Below, piece by piece: positions 1-8,565 of a stretch of DNA of 64,000 nt; the first letter of the stretch is position 1, and the number at the start of each line of letters is the position of its first letter. The notes beneath the pieces are model-generated. The model was not told the origin of the DNA and did no database searches. It saw only the letters and a program-made list of their open reading frames with translations. A program made the translations under genes and the position numbers. Origin of the DNA: Microtetraspora sp. NBRC 16547 (GTDB lineage Bacteria > Actinomycetota > Actinomycetes > Streptosporangiales > Streptosporangiaceae); the NCBI RefSeq assembly GCF_030268965.1, contig NZ_BSSE01000001.1, forward strand, positions 197,796 through 261,795, read 5' to 3'.

Positions 1-414
1 CCGGCTGGGTGAGCTGGGCCGGCGGGAGGAGGGCCTGGCCGCGATCCAACGCGCCGTCGAGGCCTATGAGCGGCTGGCCGCCGCCACCCCCGACGCCTAC
101 CTGCCCCACCTCGCCGCCTCGTTGAACAACCTGTCGCTCCGGCTGGGTGAGCTGGGCCGGCGGGAGGAGGGCCTGGCCGCGATCCAACGCGCCGTCGAGG
201 CCTATGAGCGGCTGGCCGCCGCCACCCCCGACGCCTACCTGCCCCACCTCGCCGCCTCGTTGAACACCCTGTCGCTCCGGCTGGGTGAGCTGGGCCGGCG
301 GGAGGAGGGCCTGGCCGCGATCCAACGCGCCGTCGAGGCCGATGAGCGGCTGGCCGCCGCCACCCCCGACGCCTACCTGCCCGACCTCGCCGGTTCGTTG
401 AACAACCTGTCGGT
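1..414 (+). repeat. Tandem 138-bp coding repeat (3 copies in view)
   Basis: Copies begin at 1, 139 and 277. The first two differ by only about one base over 138; the third differs at a few bases. A degenerate fourth copy follows at 415. The unit length is a multiple of three, so copy number can change without breaking the TPR reading frame. Confidence 0.95.
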
Positions 415-757
415 CGACCTGGCTGCGATGGGGCGGCGGGTGGAAGGCCTGGCCGCCATCAGGGAAGCCGTACGTATTAGGCGCACCCTTGCTAGTGCCA
501 GCCCTGACGCGTACTCAAAGGACTTGGCCACCAGTTGCCTGGTCAATGGCCTGCTGCTGATTGAATCCGCTCCTTCCGAAGAGGCGGTCATGTTGATCGT
601 GGAAGGACTCGGGATCGCCGTCGAGCGAGATTTAGGAGATCTCACACAGACGGCGATATCCCTCCTCAGAGATGCCTATCGACAGAGCCCCTCAGAGATT
701 GCGGAGGCATGGCGCAATGCGACCTCGACCGAACCACCAAAGTGGATGACGCACTGA
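2..757 (+). CDS. TPR-repeat protein, C-terminal part (5' end outside window)
   Basis: The frame is open from base 2, so the gene starts upstream of the window. It encodes three nearly identical 46-residue helical units (LSLRLGELGRREEGLAAIQ then AVEAYERLAAATPDAYLP), a fourth diverged unit, and a unique tail of about 70 residues ending at TGA. The alternating helix pattern fits tetratricopeptide repeats of the actinobacterial type often found behind NB-ARC or CHAT domains in signalling proteins. That family link is inference, because the N-terminal effector or ATPase part is not visible. The repeats are near-identical in DNA as well as protein, which indicates recent amplification. The next gene is 680 bases away on the same strand, so an operon is doubtful. 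Confidence 0.8.
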   Translation, partial: RLGELGRREEGLAAIQRAVEAYERLAAATPDAYLPHLAASLNNLSLRLGELGRREEGLAAIQRAVEAYERLAAATPDAYLPHLAASLNTLSLRLGELGRREEGLAAIQRAVEADERLAAATPDAYLPDLAGSLNNLSVDLAAMGRRVEGLAAIREAVRIRRTLASASPDAYSKDLATSCLVNGLLLIESAPSEEAVMLIVEGLGIAVERDLGDLTQTAISLLRDAYRQSPSEIAEAWRNATSTEPPKWMTH

Positions 758-1435
758 TCGTTATGACTTCCAGTAGTCGTCTCCTGGTCGGGCAGCAACC
801 AACCCGGTGTTCGAGCACCATCTAACGCAACCCCCTGCACAGCGCGCATCTTACGAGCATGGGGTCCCGGACGAGGTCGTTCCCGGCCTAGCGGTTTTCA
901 AGAGCACTTTGATCCCTGCACCTGTACCGCCTCTGACCTGCTGTTGCTCCTGGGAATCGACCAGCTCCAATCAAGATCATCCCGTACATATCCCGTACGG
1001 AGACGCCACGGTCTCACCCCACGCTCGCATAGGCCGCTCTACTGCCGGCCGGCACCCTGAGCTGTCAGTCTGAGGGTGCCGTACACCCCTGTCGCCAACA
1101 CCATTTAATCCGTAGCAGCTCGTCAGGGGCCTTCTACCCAGGTGAGGCGGCGAATGCGGGTCAATGTCGTGTGATCGCGTAAGCCGGTGTTGCTGTATGG
1201 CGCTGCTGTACAGCAGCGCACAGCACCCTGGGCCAAGCGCTCGTATCGATGTTGTCGCTGGCCTGCCCTAGCTAGCGTCTTCTCATCCGCGTGGAGCCAC
1301 GTCGCCTCGGGGCACCAGGACGCGAACGAACATGCCCTGGGCGGTCGAGGGCCCGTAGCAGCGTCGCGATCTACATCTACTTGGAGCCGTAGAATCAAGC
1401 CTTCAGCTGGAGTGGTGTGGGCTTTATCGGGAGGC
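758..1435. other. Intergenic region, no convincing gene
   Basis: About 680 bases between the TPR gene and the STAND NTPase gene. Short open frames here have no recognisable domain. One hairpin is visible at 1051-1080 (GGCACCCT pairing with AGGGTGCC) without a T-run. No tRNA or known regulatory element was recognised. The promoter of the downstream gene presumably lies in its 3' half. Confidence 0.6.
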
Positions 1436-4400
1436 ATGGTGATCTCCACTAGCACGACTCGGGCGCTTCTGCGCTACGTCCTCCCACTCGGCAAGGACAT
1501 TCCTTTCGATCGTGATGGCTTCCTCGATCTCCCCCCTGAAGGCGCCTGGTGGCTTGGCCCCAACGCGCACCCGCGTCCCGTGACCGAACTTCTTGATCAA
1601 GGCGGGAGCTTCGTCCTCCTGGCCGCAGGCGGCGTGGGCAAGACGCGCGTTCTCGACGACATGCGTGCCCGAGAAGGGGATGTCGCGAAGATCGACCTGG
1701 TTGGTGCTGAGAGCCGGGACATACGCGAGGCGATCAGCCAGGCGATCGCTGAGGGAAGACCGATATACCTAGACGGTCTGGACGAAGCGGTCATCTACCT
1801 CCCCGCCCTCTTCCGCATCCTTGAGCAATGCCTGAACAAGGCTTCGGCGGGCGAAGTGCCTTGGCGCCTGAGCTGTCGTCCAGCGGCTTGGGACGCCACG
1901 CTTGCGCGCAGGCTAGCGGAGGTCGTACCCGGATTCCGGGCACTGCGGCTCCTGCCACTCACTCGTGCGCATGCTGTCGATCTCGCTGAGCGGCTTATGG
2001 CCCAGCCCGGCTCTATTGCTGATCCGGCCGCCATGGTTGAGCGACTTGGCAGACTAGCTTCCACTCCAGGCGGACTGCACGCCGCGATTCGCCGATGGAG
2101 GAAGACAGGTTCACTGCCTGACGGACAGCTCGAAGCGCTGCGCTTCGAAGTCGAGGATCTCCTGACGGAAGTGAATCCCTCGCTGCCGACGCCGATGGTC
2201 TCATTGGATCGGCGGTATCGGCTGGCCTCCAGGCTGGGAGCCATCTCCCTGTTCAGCTTGGGAACAGGGAGATTCTCGCGCTCCGTAGGAGATCAAGCAG
2301 ACGTCGTGGGCGTTTCTGAACTGCCGTCCGATCCCGAACCCGAGGAGCCGGGCACCCCCGTGACGCCGCAGGAGTACCAGGAGATCCTGAACACGGCACT
2401 CTTTGACGCTGCGCCGGATTCAACAGTCAGTTTCCGCCATCACCAGTACGCCGAGTTCCTCGCTGCCTATTTTCTGGTGGTCAGAAAGATCGGCCGCGCA
2501 CAGCTGAAGGGAGTGCTCGGCGTTCATGCGGAAGGTAAGCTTCCCGGCGCCATGATGGGTGTCGCTGCCTGGCTCGGGGCACTGAAGCCGAGCCTGATAG
2601 AGGACCTCATCGTCGGTAATGCCTTGGGATTGGCCCAGACCGGAGTGGCCCTCTCAAGCGATGTGCGAGCGAAAATTGTCGACTCCCTGCTGATGCTCGC
2701 TTCTACAGGGAATATAGACCCGTGGTGGCAGATCGATCTCTCAGTACTCAGTCATCCAGATCTTGAGGCCCAACTCAGGCGCCATCTCGATGACGCACAT
2801 CGCGCAGAACATCTGTGGTGGATTGCGCGCTTTGCTCAAGCCGGAATGTGCCGCCCATTGGTTGGACGACTACTTGAACTTGCCATCGAAAGCCAGGCGC
2901 CGTCTTGGGCGCGCGGCGCACTGGTCGAGGCGGTCGGTGCATTGGGCACGGACCAGGACCGGGTGGCTCTTCACGCCTTTTTGACGTGCGATGAGATCGC
3001 GGACCCTGACGACGATCTCCTCGCCAAGGCTTTCGCGGTGCTGTACCCAAATCAGATGAGCTGTCAAGATCTTCTCGGCAAGCTTCGGCCGAGGCGAAAC
3101 AGGCAATTGGTCGGCTCCTACCTGATCTTTTTGGGGGGACTCGCCGAACGTCTACCCGCCGATGATGTACCTACGGCCCTTGCGTGGGCTAGCCGGCATC
3201 TAGATGACGCGCAGGACGCCTACGGTCGGCTCTTCAGTCAACTGCTCGCAAGAGGCTGCTCGACTGCGTCACGCCGGGACATAGCTGAAGCCCTGGCCGG
3301 TTTTCTAGCTGACCTCCTTAACCATCCGGCCTGGAGTCGGGAGATGTACCGCGATGGCATGCCTTGGCACAGGATGGATGCCGAACAGCGGCGCCTCTTG
3401 GCCGTCAAGGTTGCGAACCGCTTGACCTCCGACGCCTGGTACAGGCTGTATCGGAGCGAGCTCATCCAAGCTGACGATTTGCTGTGGCTCATCAAAGAAC
3501 TTACCAGTTTGCCAAAACCTGCGCAGGAAGCACTCGCCGAATGCGTTTCCGTGCTGAGCCATCAGCCTACGGCGGCCACAGCTGAGCTCATCCTGTCGCT
3601 GGAGCCGGACCATCCCGCATACCCGTTAACGGAACATCTGCGGCAGCCCATGGCGATCGACTGCCACTCCGCGCAACAATGGCGGCGAGCACGGGACAGC
3701 GAGACTGTATATGAGCAACGCCGCAGCACTGCGGCTTCCGAGCAGGAAGCTAACCTGCGAACAGCCATCGATGAAGCTGAGACGAACACGGAGTCGTGGT
3801 GGAAGATCATCTATTGGATCTCCCTGGACCCCCATCAATCCGATCACAAGTTCTTCGCTCATGATCTTACTACCCGTCCCGGCTGGCAGCGCCTCGATGA
3901 GATGCAGCGCGACCGGGTCCTAGAGATCGGGCTCGACTATGTGAAGACGCACCAAGTGAACGCGTCGGAATGGGCAGGTCGCGATAGCTTTACCCTGGAT
4001 CAGGTACTGCCGGACTGGTCAGGAGTCCACCTGATGACCTCGCTAGCCCAACGCAGGTCGGAACTCCTCCAGGTACTCGAGCCCTCGGTATGGAAGTGTT
4101 GGGCGCCCGCGATCGTAGGCGCCTGGATAGAAGATCACCAGGAAGATGGGATCCGGACGCGCGCGGATCTTTTCGACATGGCCCCCGACAAAGGCCAACA
4201 AGCCATTCTGGCTGCTGCCTTGGACTTCCTGGACGATCTGCAAACCCACGGCAGCCAGTTGTCCTTTTATCCATTGTACAAGCACATTGCCGACCGTCTC
4301 GCCTCTGATGTGGCGGAGCGTCTTGTGGCAGATCGCTATGACGATCATTTGGCAGCGGCTCTTCTCCGGTTACTGACCGAGAAAGCCCCCAATGTAGCCA

Positions 4401-5449
4401 CGGCAACCTGCCGTCAATTGCGCTCGAACCCTTCATCGATGCAATCCATTGTGGCATCCCAGTGCTTAGCTGAGCTGGATCCGTCCTCCATAGTCGATTC
4501 TCTCTGCGCCGGCGAGTCAGACCTCGAAGGCATCGGTCCCTACCTAAAAATTGAGGCTCTCGACGAGCCGCACCTTAGTGCTCTCGCCAGACTAATCTTG
4601 GATCGGTTCTCCTACGCAGACGACACATCCGCGTCCAAGCCCTGGGGAATTGGACGCGACATCCGCCAAACTCGCCAGGCAGTCCTACAGCAGATGACGG
4701 ACCTCGGCCTGGTGGAGGAACTCGAATCACTGAAAGAAGGCCGCCCGCTCGCCGACAGCGAGATAGTCGCCTGGTACCTCAGGACAGCCCGCTCACGCGT
4801 CGCCGATCTCGCCCTCACCCGGCCCACGCCACCTGAGTTGCTCGTCTTCCTCGCCCGATCAGATACTCGACTCATCCGACACGGTGACAACCTCCAAACC
4901 GTCGTTCTCGAACAGCTTCACCTAATGCAGCATGAGATCACGCACAATACCGCCTTTCGTGACCTGTGGAACGAAACCAAGCAGGGAGACTCCCCTAAGG
5001 GGGAAGACGACATCTCTGATTGGATTCGAAGGGCAATCGAGGTGCACCTTACCAATGGATGTGTCATCGATCGCGAGATTCAGGTAGCACGTCGAGCTTC
5101 CAAAGGCTTTGGCACGCGTATCGACCTCACAGCAACGGCGACCGCTGCGACTCAGGCACAAGAAGTGGTACGAGTCATCATCGAAGCGAAGCTGGTCGGC
5201 AACGACGAACTCCTGACCGCCATGCATCAGCAATTGAAGGAGAAGTACCTCATCCCAATGGGAGTCAACCACGGCATCTACCTGGTTTATTGGGTCGCGC
5301 CCGAGCAACGGCCCGCGGGCTGGTCGAGACGTAAGCATCCTGACCTGGCAACGTTGATGAACCAGCTCCGTGAGCAAGCCCAGCAGATACAGCCACCCTT
5401 GTCGATCCAACCGTTCGTCCTGGATATCAGCCGTCCCGCACCCTTCTAA
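1436..5449 (+). CDS. STAND/NACHT-type NTPase with C-terminal PD-(D/E)XK nuclease
   Basis: A 1337-residue protein. A P-loop at residues 63-70 (AAGGVGKT) and a Walker B-like IYLDGLDEA near residues 109-117 define an NTPase of STAND/NACHT character. Residues about 350-1150 form a long leucine-rich, probably helical-repeat region. The last 150 residues carry GTRIDL (Asp1230) and IIEAK (Glu1250, Lys1252), the D...ExK signature of PD-(D/E)XK endonucleases. The open frame extends upstream to 1187, but that part is Trp/Arg-rich noise. A GGGAGG motif just before 1436/1439 supports ATG 1436 or GTG 1439. STAND NTPases fused to nucleases act in bacterial antiphage defence (Avs and bNACHT families), where the effector is usually N-terminal; here it is C-terminal. 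The defence role is inference, supported by the mobile context. Confidence 0.75.
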   Translation: MVISTSTTRALLRYVLPLGKDIPFDRDGFLDLPPEGAWWLGPNAHPRPVTELLDQGGSFVLLAAGGVGKTRVLDDMRAREGDVAKIDLVGAESRDIREAISQAIAEGRPIYLDGLDEAVIYLPALFRILEQCLNKASAGEVPWRLSCRPAAWDATLARRLAEVVPGFRALRLLPLTRAHAVDLAERLMAQPGSIADPAAMVERLGRLASTPGGLHAAIRRWRKTGSLPDGQLEALRFEVEDLLTEVNPSLPTPMVSLDRRYRLASRLGAISLFSLGTGRFSRSVGDQADVVGVSELPSDPEPEEPGTPVTPQEYQEILNTALFDAAPDSTVSFRHHQYAEFLAAYFLVVRKIGRAQLKGVLGVHAEGKLPGAMMGVAAWLGALKPSLIEDLIVGNALGLAQTGVALSSDVRAKIVDSLLMLASTGNIDPWWQIDLSVLSHPDLEAQLRRHLDDAHRAEHLWWIARFAQAGMCRPLVGRLLELAIESQAPSWARGALVEAVGALGTDQDRVALHAFLTCDEIADPDDDLLAKAFAVLYPNQMSCQDLLGKLRPRRNRQLVGSYLIFLGGLAERLPADDVPTALAWASRHLDDAQDAYGRLFSQLLARGCSTASRRDIAEALAGFLADLLNHPAWSREMYRDGMPWHRMDAEQRRLLAVKVANRLTSDAWYRLYRSELIQADDLLWLIKELTSLPKPAQEALAECVSVLSHQPTAATAELILSLEPDHPAYPLTEHLRQPMAIDCHSAQQWRRARDSETVYEQRRSTAASEQEANLRTAIDEAETNTESWWKIIYWISLDPHQSDHKFFAHDLTTRPGWQRLDEMQRDRVLEIGLDYVKTHQVNASEWAGRDSFTLDQVLPDWSGVHLMTSLAQRRSELLQVLEPSVWKCWAPAIVGAWIEDHQEDGIRTRADLFDMAPDKGQQAILAAALDFLDDLQTHGSQLSFYPLYKHIADRLASDVAERLVADRYDDHLAAALLRLLTEKAPNVATATCRQLRSNPSSMQSIVASQCLAELDPSSIVDSLCAGESDLEGIGPYLKIEALDEPHLSALARLILDRFSYADDTSASKPWGIGRDIRQTRQAVLQQMTDLGLVEELESLKEGRPLADSEIVAWYLRTARSRVADLALTRPTPPELLVFLARSDTRLIRHGDNLQTVVLEQLHLMQHEITHNTAFRDLWNETKQGDSPKGEDDISDWIRRAIEVHLTNGCVIDREIQVARRASKGFGTRIDLTATATAATQAQEVVRVIIEAKLVGNDELLTAMHQQLKEKYLIPMGVNHGIYLVYWVAPEQRPAGWSRRKHPDLATLMNQLREQAQQIQPPLSIQPFVLDISRPAPF

Positions 5450-5918
5450 AGGGTGTCGCGGTGGGATGCCCGGTGGTAAGGCCCGACGAAGGAGGGCCGC
5501 GGCAGTTCCCTGAGTCGACCCTCTGCCGGGTATAGAGGGCGTTGTTGCTGGTCATGAGCGCAGCATGAAGCGTTCTGGGTGCGGTGAGGACGTGGGGTGT
5601 CCGGCGGCAAGGTGACCCGGACCGCAGCGAAGTGTTCGCTACTCCTGACCTGCGGCGCAGCGCTTCCGTACGACCCCTGCCAGCAAGATCATTGCACGCA
5701 TATTGCAGGATGAGACGATCAAGAGTTGGGCTCGTGCGGCCCGCACGTTCCACCCTCGTCCGCGCATCCCGTATGCCATCGACCCATCGCGAAGCGACAG
5801 CGGGCCGGCGACGTAGGCGCAAGCCCGTCTTCGCGTATACGTCAGCCGGTCGCCATTCCTCGGCCATTGGACGCCAACGTGCACAGATGGGCTTGCGTCG
5901 GAGGAGTCTTCGGCCGTT
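5450..5918. other. Intergenic region with insertion-sequence debris
   Basis: No intact gene. The segment 5474-5505 is nearly identical (two mismatches in 32 bases) to 8298-8329. On the minus strand both read AAALLRR(A/T)LP, resembling the N-terminal helix-turn-helix part of IS5-type transposases. The rest of the region has no recognisable content. This is most likely decayed mobile DNA upstream of the IS256 element. Confidence 0.45.
5474..5505 (-). repeat. 32-bp repeat, copy A (IS5-like remnant)
   Basis: Matches 8298-8329 with two differences, including 23 identical bases in a row. It lies in the same orientation about 2.8 kb away, flanking the IS256 element and the DUF4145 gene. Probably a shared fragment of related decayed transposase genes. 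Confidence 0.6.
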
Positions 5919-7340
5919 CACGTCCAGGGAGATGGTGTGCGGGTGATCTAGACCTGGCGCTGGCACGGGTGAGATCGATGTGACATGAGACGGCCACTCC
6001 GTAATCCTTCGATTCGCTCACATCAACACGAAGGGGACGAAGTGGCCGTCAATAACATTGTGCCCGCTGCCGGGGAGTACTTCGAAGACACCCTGGCTGC
6101 GGCGAGCCCGGACCTGCTGCGCACGATGATCCGGGAGTTCGCGCAGCGGATGATGGACGCCGAGGTCGAGCAGATCTGCGGCGCCGGTTACGGCGAGGTC
6201 AGCGACCAGCGGGTCAACACCCGCAACGGCTACCGGGTACGGCCGTGGGACACCCGGGCCGGGTCGATCGAGCTGGCCGTACCCCGGCTGCGGTCCGGCT
6301 CGTACTTCCCGGACTTCCTGCTGGACAAGCGGCGCCGGGCCGAGCGGGCACTCACGTCGGTGGTGGCCACCTCGTATCTGTTGGGGGTCTCGACGCGGCG
6401 GGTGGAGAAGCTGGCCGAGGCGATGGGCATCACGAGCCTGTCGAAGTCGCAGGTGTCGGCGATGGCCGCCGAGCTGGACGGCATGGTGGAGCAGTTCCGC
6501 TCCCGGCCCTTGGACGGCGGCCCGTACACGTTCGTGTGGATTGACGCGCTGACGCAGAAGGTGCGTGAGGGCGGGCGGACGGTGAATGTGCACGCTCTGG
6601 TTGCTACCGGGGTCAATGCAGATGGCCATCGAGAGATCCTCGGGCTGGAGGTGACCTCCTCCGAAGATGGCGCGGGCTGGCTGGCGTTCCTGCGCGGCCT
6701 GGTCGCCCGGGGCCTGTCGGGGGTGGAGATGGTCACCTCCGACTGTCATGCCGGGCTACGGGATGCGATCGCCGCCACGCTGCCGGGCGCGTCCTGGCAG
6801 CGGTGTCGCACGCACTACGCGAGAAACTTGCTCTGCCGCGTTGCGAAGTCGGCGCAGCCGTGGGTGGCGACCATGCTGCGGACCGTCTTCGAGCAGCCCG
6901 ACGCCGCCTCGGTCTACGCCCAGCACCGTCACGTCGTGGAGACGCTGGAGGCCAAGTACCCGGCCGCTGCCGAGCACCTGGACCAGGCCAGGGACGACAT
7001 CCTGGCGTTCACCGCGTTCCCCAAGGCGGTCTGGCGTCAGGTCTGGTCCAACAACCCTCAGGAGCGGCTGAACAAGGAGATCCGCAGGCGGACCGACGTG
7101 GTCGGCATCTTCCCCAACAGAGAGGCGATCATCCGGCTGGTCGGTGCCGTGTTGGCAGAGCAGAACGACGAGTGGACCGAGCAGCGCCGCTACATGGGGC
7201 GGGAGATCTTGGCCGACTGCCGGAAGAAGACCGGCACGGCGAACGAGACAAACGATGCTAAAGTGAATATTGAGGCGATTACCTCTTAATAGACCACCGG
7301 GTTACGGGTGGCCTTCTCAAACACCATCTCCCCGGACGTG
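5919..7340 (+). mobile_element. IS256 (Mutator)-family insertion sequence
   Basis: A complete Mutator-type transposase gene is framed by inverted repeats. Bases 5919-5938 pair with 7321-7340 with one mismatch. A second inverted segment, TGAGA(C/A)GGCCAC followed by CCGTAA at 5989-6004, pairs with 7301-7317. On the right end the two segments are contiguous; on the left they are separated by about 50 bases. The 9-mer TCGGCCGTT occurs at 5910-5918, directly outside the left end, and again at 7346-7354, five bases outside the right end. It may be the 8-9 bp target duplication this family makes, but the offset leaves this open. Confidence 0.7.
6042..7289 (+). CDS. IS256 family (Mutator-type) transposase
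   Basis: A 415-residue protein of the usual length for the family. It shows the conserved N-terminal EVEQICGAGYGEVSDQR and RNGYRVR region, the DDE core (FVWIDALTQKVREGG, VTSDCHAGL) and the late EQPDAASVYAQH and NNPQERLNKEIRRRTDVVG motifs with the catalytic Glu. The gene looks intact. GTG at 6042 is preferred because AAGGGG stands six bases upstream and the protein then begins as is usual for these enzymes (MAVNNIVPAAGEYF); the frame is open back to 5985. It catalyses cut-and-paste or circle-type movement of the element. Nothing suggests a cargo gene within the element. Confidence 0.95.
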   Translation: MAVNNIVPAAGEYFEDTLAAASPDLLRTMIREFAQRMMDAEVEQICGAGYGEVSDQRVNTRNGYRVRPWDTRAGSIELAVPRLRSGSYFPDFLLDKRRRAERALTSVVATSYLLGVSTRRVEKLAEAMGITSLSKSQVSAMAAELDGMVEQFRSRPLDGGPYTFVWIDALTQKVREGGRTVNVHALVATGVNADGHREILGLEVTSSEDGAGWLAFLRGLVARGLSGVEMVTSDCHAGLRDAIAATLPGASWQRCRTHYARNLLCRVAKSAQPWVATMLRTVFEQPDAASVYAQHRHVVETLEAKYPAAAEHLDQARDDILAFTAFPKAVWRQVWSNNPQERLNKEIRRRTDVVGIFPNREAIIRLVGAVLAEQNDEWTEQRRYMGREILADCRKKTGTANETNDAKVNIEAITS

Positions 7341-7441
7341 GCCAGTCGGCCGTTTCATAGTGACTTGCCTGGGTCGATGGCAGGAGGGATGCGCGGCCTC
7401 TACCTCAGCCACCTGCGAACACCGACTCCGGGTCGTTGCGA

Positions 7442-8118
7442 TCATCCCGGCGCCGGAGTGCCCCCGCCGGAGGCACGACGCTGCGCGCGGCGGGCAAGTA
7501 ACCGCGCCACTCGGGCAGGTTCTTGGTAAATACGATCGAGCAGTAGGTCTGTCCACTCAGCACTTTCTTGCGCCTCAGACATGGTAATCGGCGGTCCGTC
7601 GAAATCCGCATGTGCAGCCTCATTGCCCAAAAATCGAATTTCGTGGACTGCCTCCTTTAGCTCTTGCCCGATAAGGCCTGCTGCCGCTAGAGCTTCAATT
7701 TTACTCTGAAGGTTTCCTTTCGTAATGTTGTGGTCCTTGGCAACAGCCTCGACGAGGGTCCGTGTCATCGCTGCCGCAGCCCTGGGCGCCCCTGCTTGCA
7801 AGCAGCGGTCAATCTCACCGGCAGCGAGCGCAATGTGTTTTGGAAGGTCGTCGTATACCTTCGTACTAAAGTTCTTTGGCCAGTAGTCGCGGAGCTCATT
7901 GTCTTGCACGTCTCCTACTATCGGCCCCCGGCACCAATCGCAAGCCATGAATACGGGGTCGAAAGTTGGCGCCCCCCCTTGCCCGGGCCGAATCGCTGGA
8001 AAGGGCTGCGACTGTCGGTAAGGTAAATGTAGCTAAAGGTGCTGCGAACTCCGCAGTGCGGACATAGAAGGACGACTATCGGGAGCTTCGAGTTCGTCAT
8101 GTCGGGCATAAGAATCAC
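7442..8118 (-). pseudogene. DUF4145-domain protein, frameshifted at a G7 tract
   Basis: Two minus-strand frames together make one DUF4145 protein. The first, from GTG 8118, has the zinc-knuckle start LCPHCGVRSTFSYIYL. The second holds FMACDWCRGPIVGD, DYWP and the helical part ending in the RFLGNEAAHADF signature. They meet at a run of seven Gs (plus-strand Cs 7972-7978). One extra G would give the continuous sequence GKGGAPTFDPVFMACDWC and a protein of about 225 residues. So this is either a one-base loss in a homopolymer, a slippage-controlled gene or a sequencing error. DUF4145 proteins are common near restriction and other defence genes, but their molecular function is not settled. The start may instead be the ATG 12 bases inside. 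Confidence 0.75.
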
Positions 8119-8565
8119 GGTCCTCTAGTCGTTCAATGCCGGGCTGGAAAAGCGACCCGAGTGGCGGCCGGGACCGGCCCCCAGGCCGCATGCCCGGCCG
8201 CCGAGCGGGCGTAGGGCCGCGAGGCGGCGCGGAGCGCCGCCCTTGATCGCCCTACAAGTGTCCTGCGTTCGCTGAGTCGGGCCACCGTGCCATTCGATGG
8301 CAAGGTCCGACGAAGGAGGGCCGCGGCAGCGATCACCCTGTCCTCGACGGCGAGTAACGACGGCTCACCTGGTCGTCGGGGAGCGCCGGTCGCGCTTCGT
8401 GGCAACGCATCCGGCCGTGGACACCACCGGACGCTCGCGATCAAGGGCGGAATGCAACTCGAACTGCAACTGAGCCCGCGCCTAGCGCTGTGGCCTCACC
8501 GCCGCCGGTGGCTGATGCGGTGAATCTGCCAGATCGCCTCGCGTATGGATTCCGCTGTGAGATTG
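8119..8565. other. Intergenic region with IS5-like transposase fragment
   Basis: No intact gene. On the minus strand about 8270-8380 reads LLAVEDRVIAAAALLRRTL, which resembles the start of the IS5-type transposase DNA-binding region; flanking frames are scrambled. A GC-rich hairpin lies at 8223-8241 (GGCGGCGC, 3-base loop, GCGCCGCC) with no T-run. The upstream signals of the DUF4145 gene must lie in the first 100 bases. Confidence 0.4.
8298..8329 (-). repeat. 32-bp repeat, copy B (IS5-like remnant)
   Basis: Partner of 5474-5505, in the same orientation and with two mismatches. See the entry for copy A. Confidence 0.6.

Noticed and set aside
1-414. CRISPR-like regular repeats
   Set aside because: The 138-bp units are contiguous, lack spacers and encode in-frame TPR units.
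807-1073. Small plus-strand gene
   Set aside because: No recognisable domain, poor codon pattern and no ribosome-binding site.
1187-1435. N-terminal extension of the STAND NTPase
   Set aside because: Trp/Arg/Ser-rich composition without domain character; a ribosome-binding site lies just before 1436/1439.
5427-5966. Minus-strand gene of 179 residues
   Set aside because: Arg-rich random composition, no start signal, overlaps transposon debris and the IS end.
7270-7587. Passenger gene at the right end of the IS256 element
   Set aside because: Overlaps the transposase stop, the inverted repeat and the DUF4145 gene; no domain.
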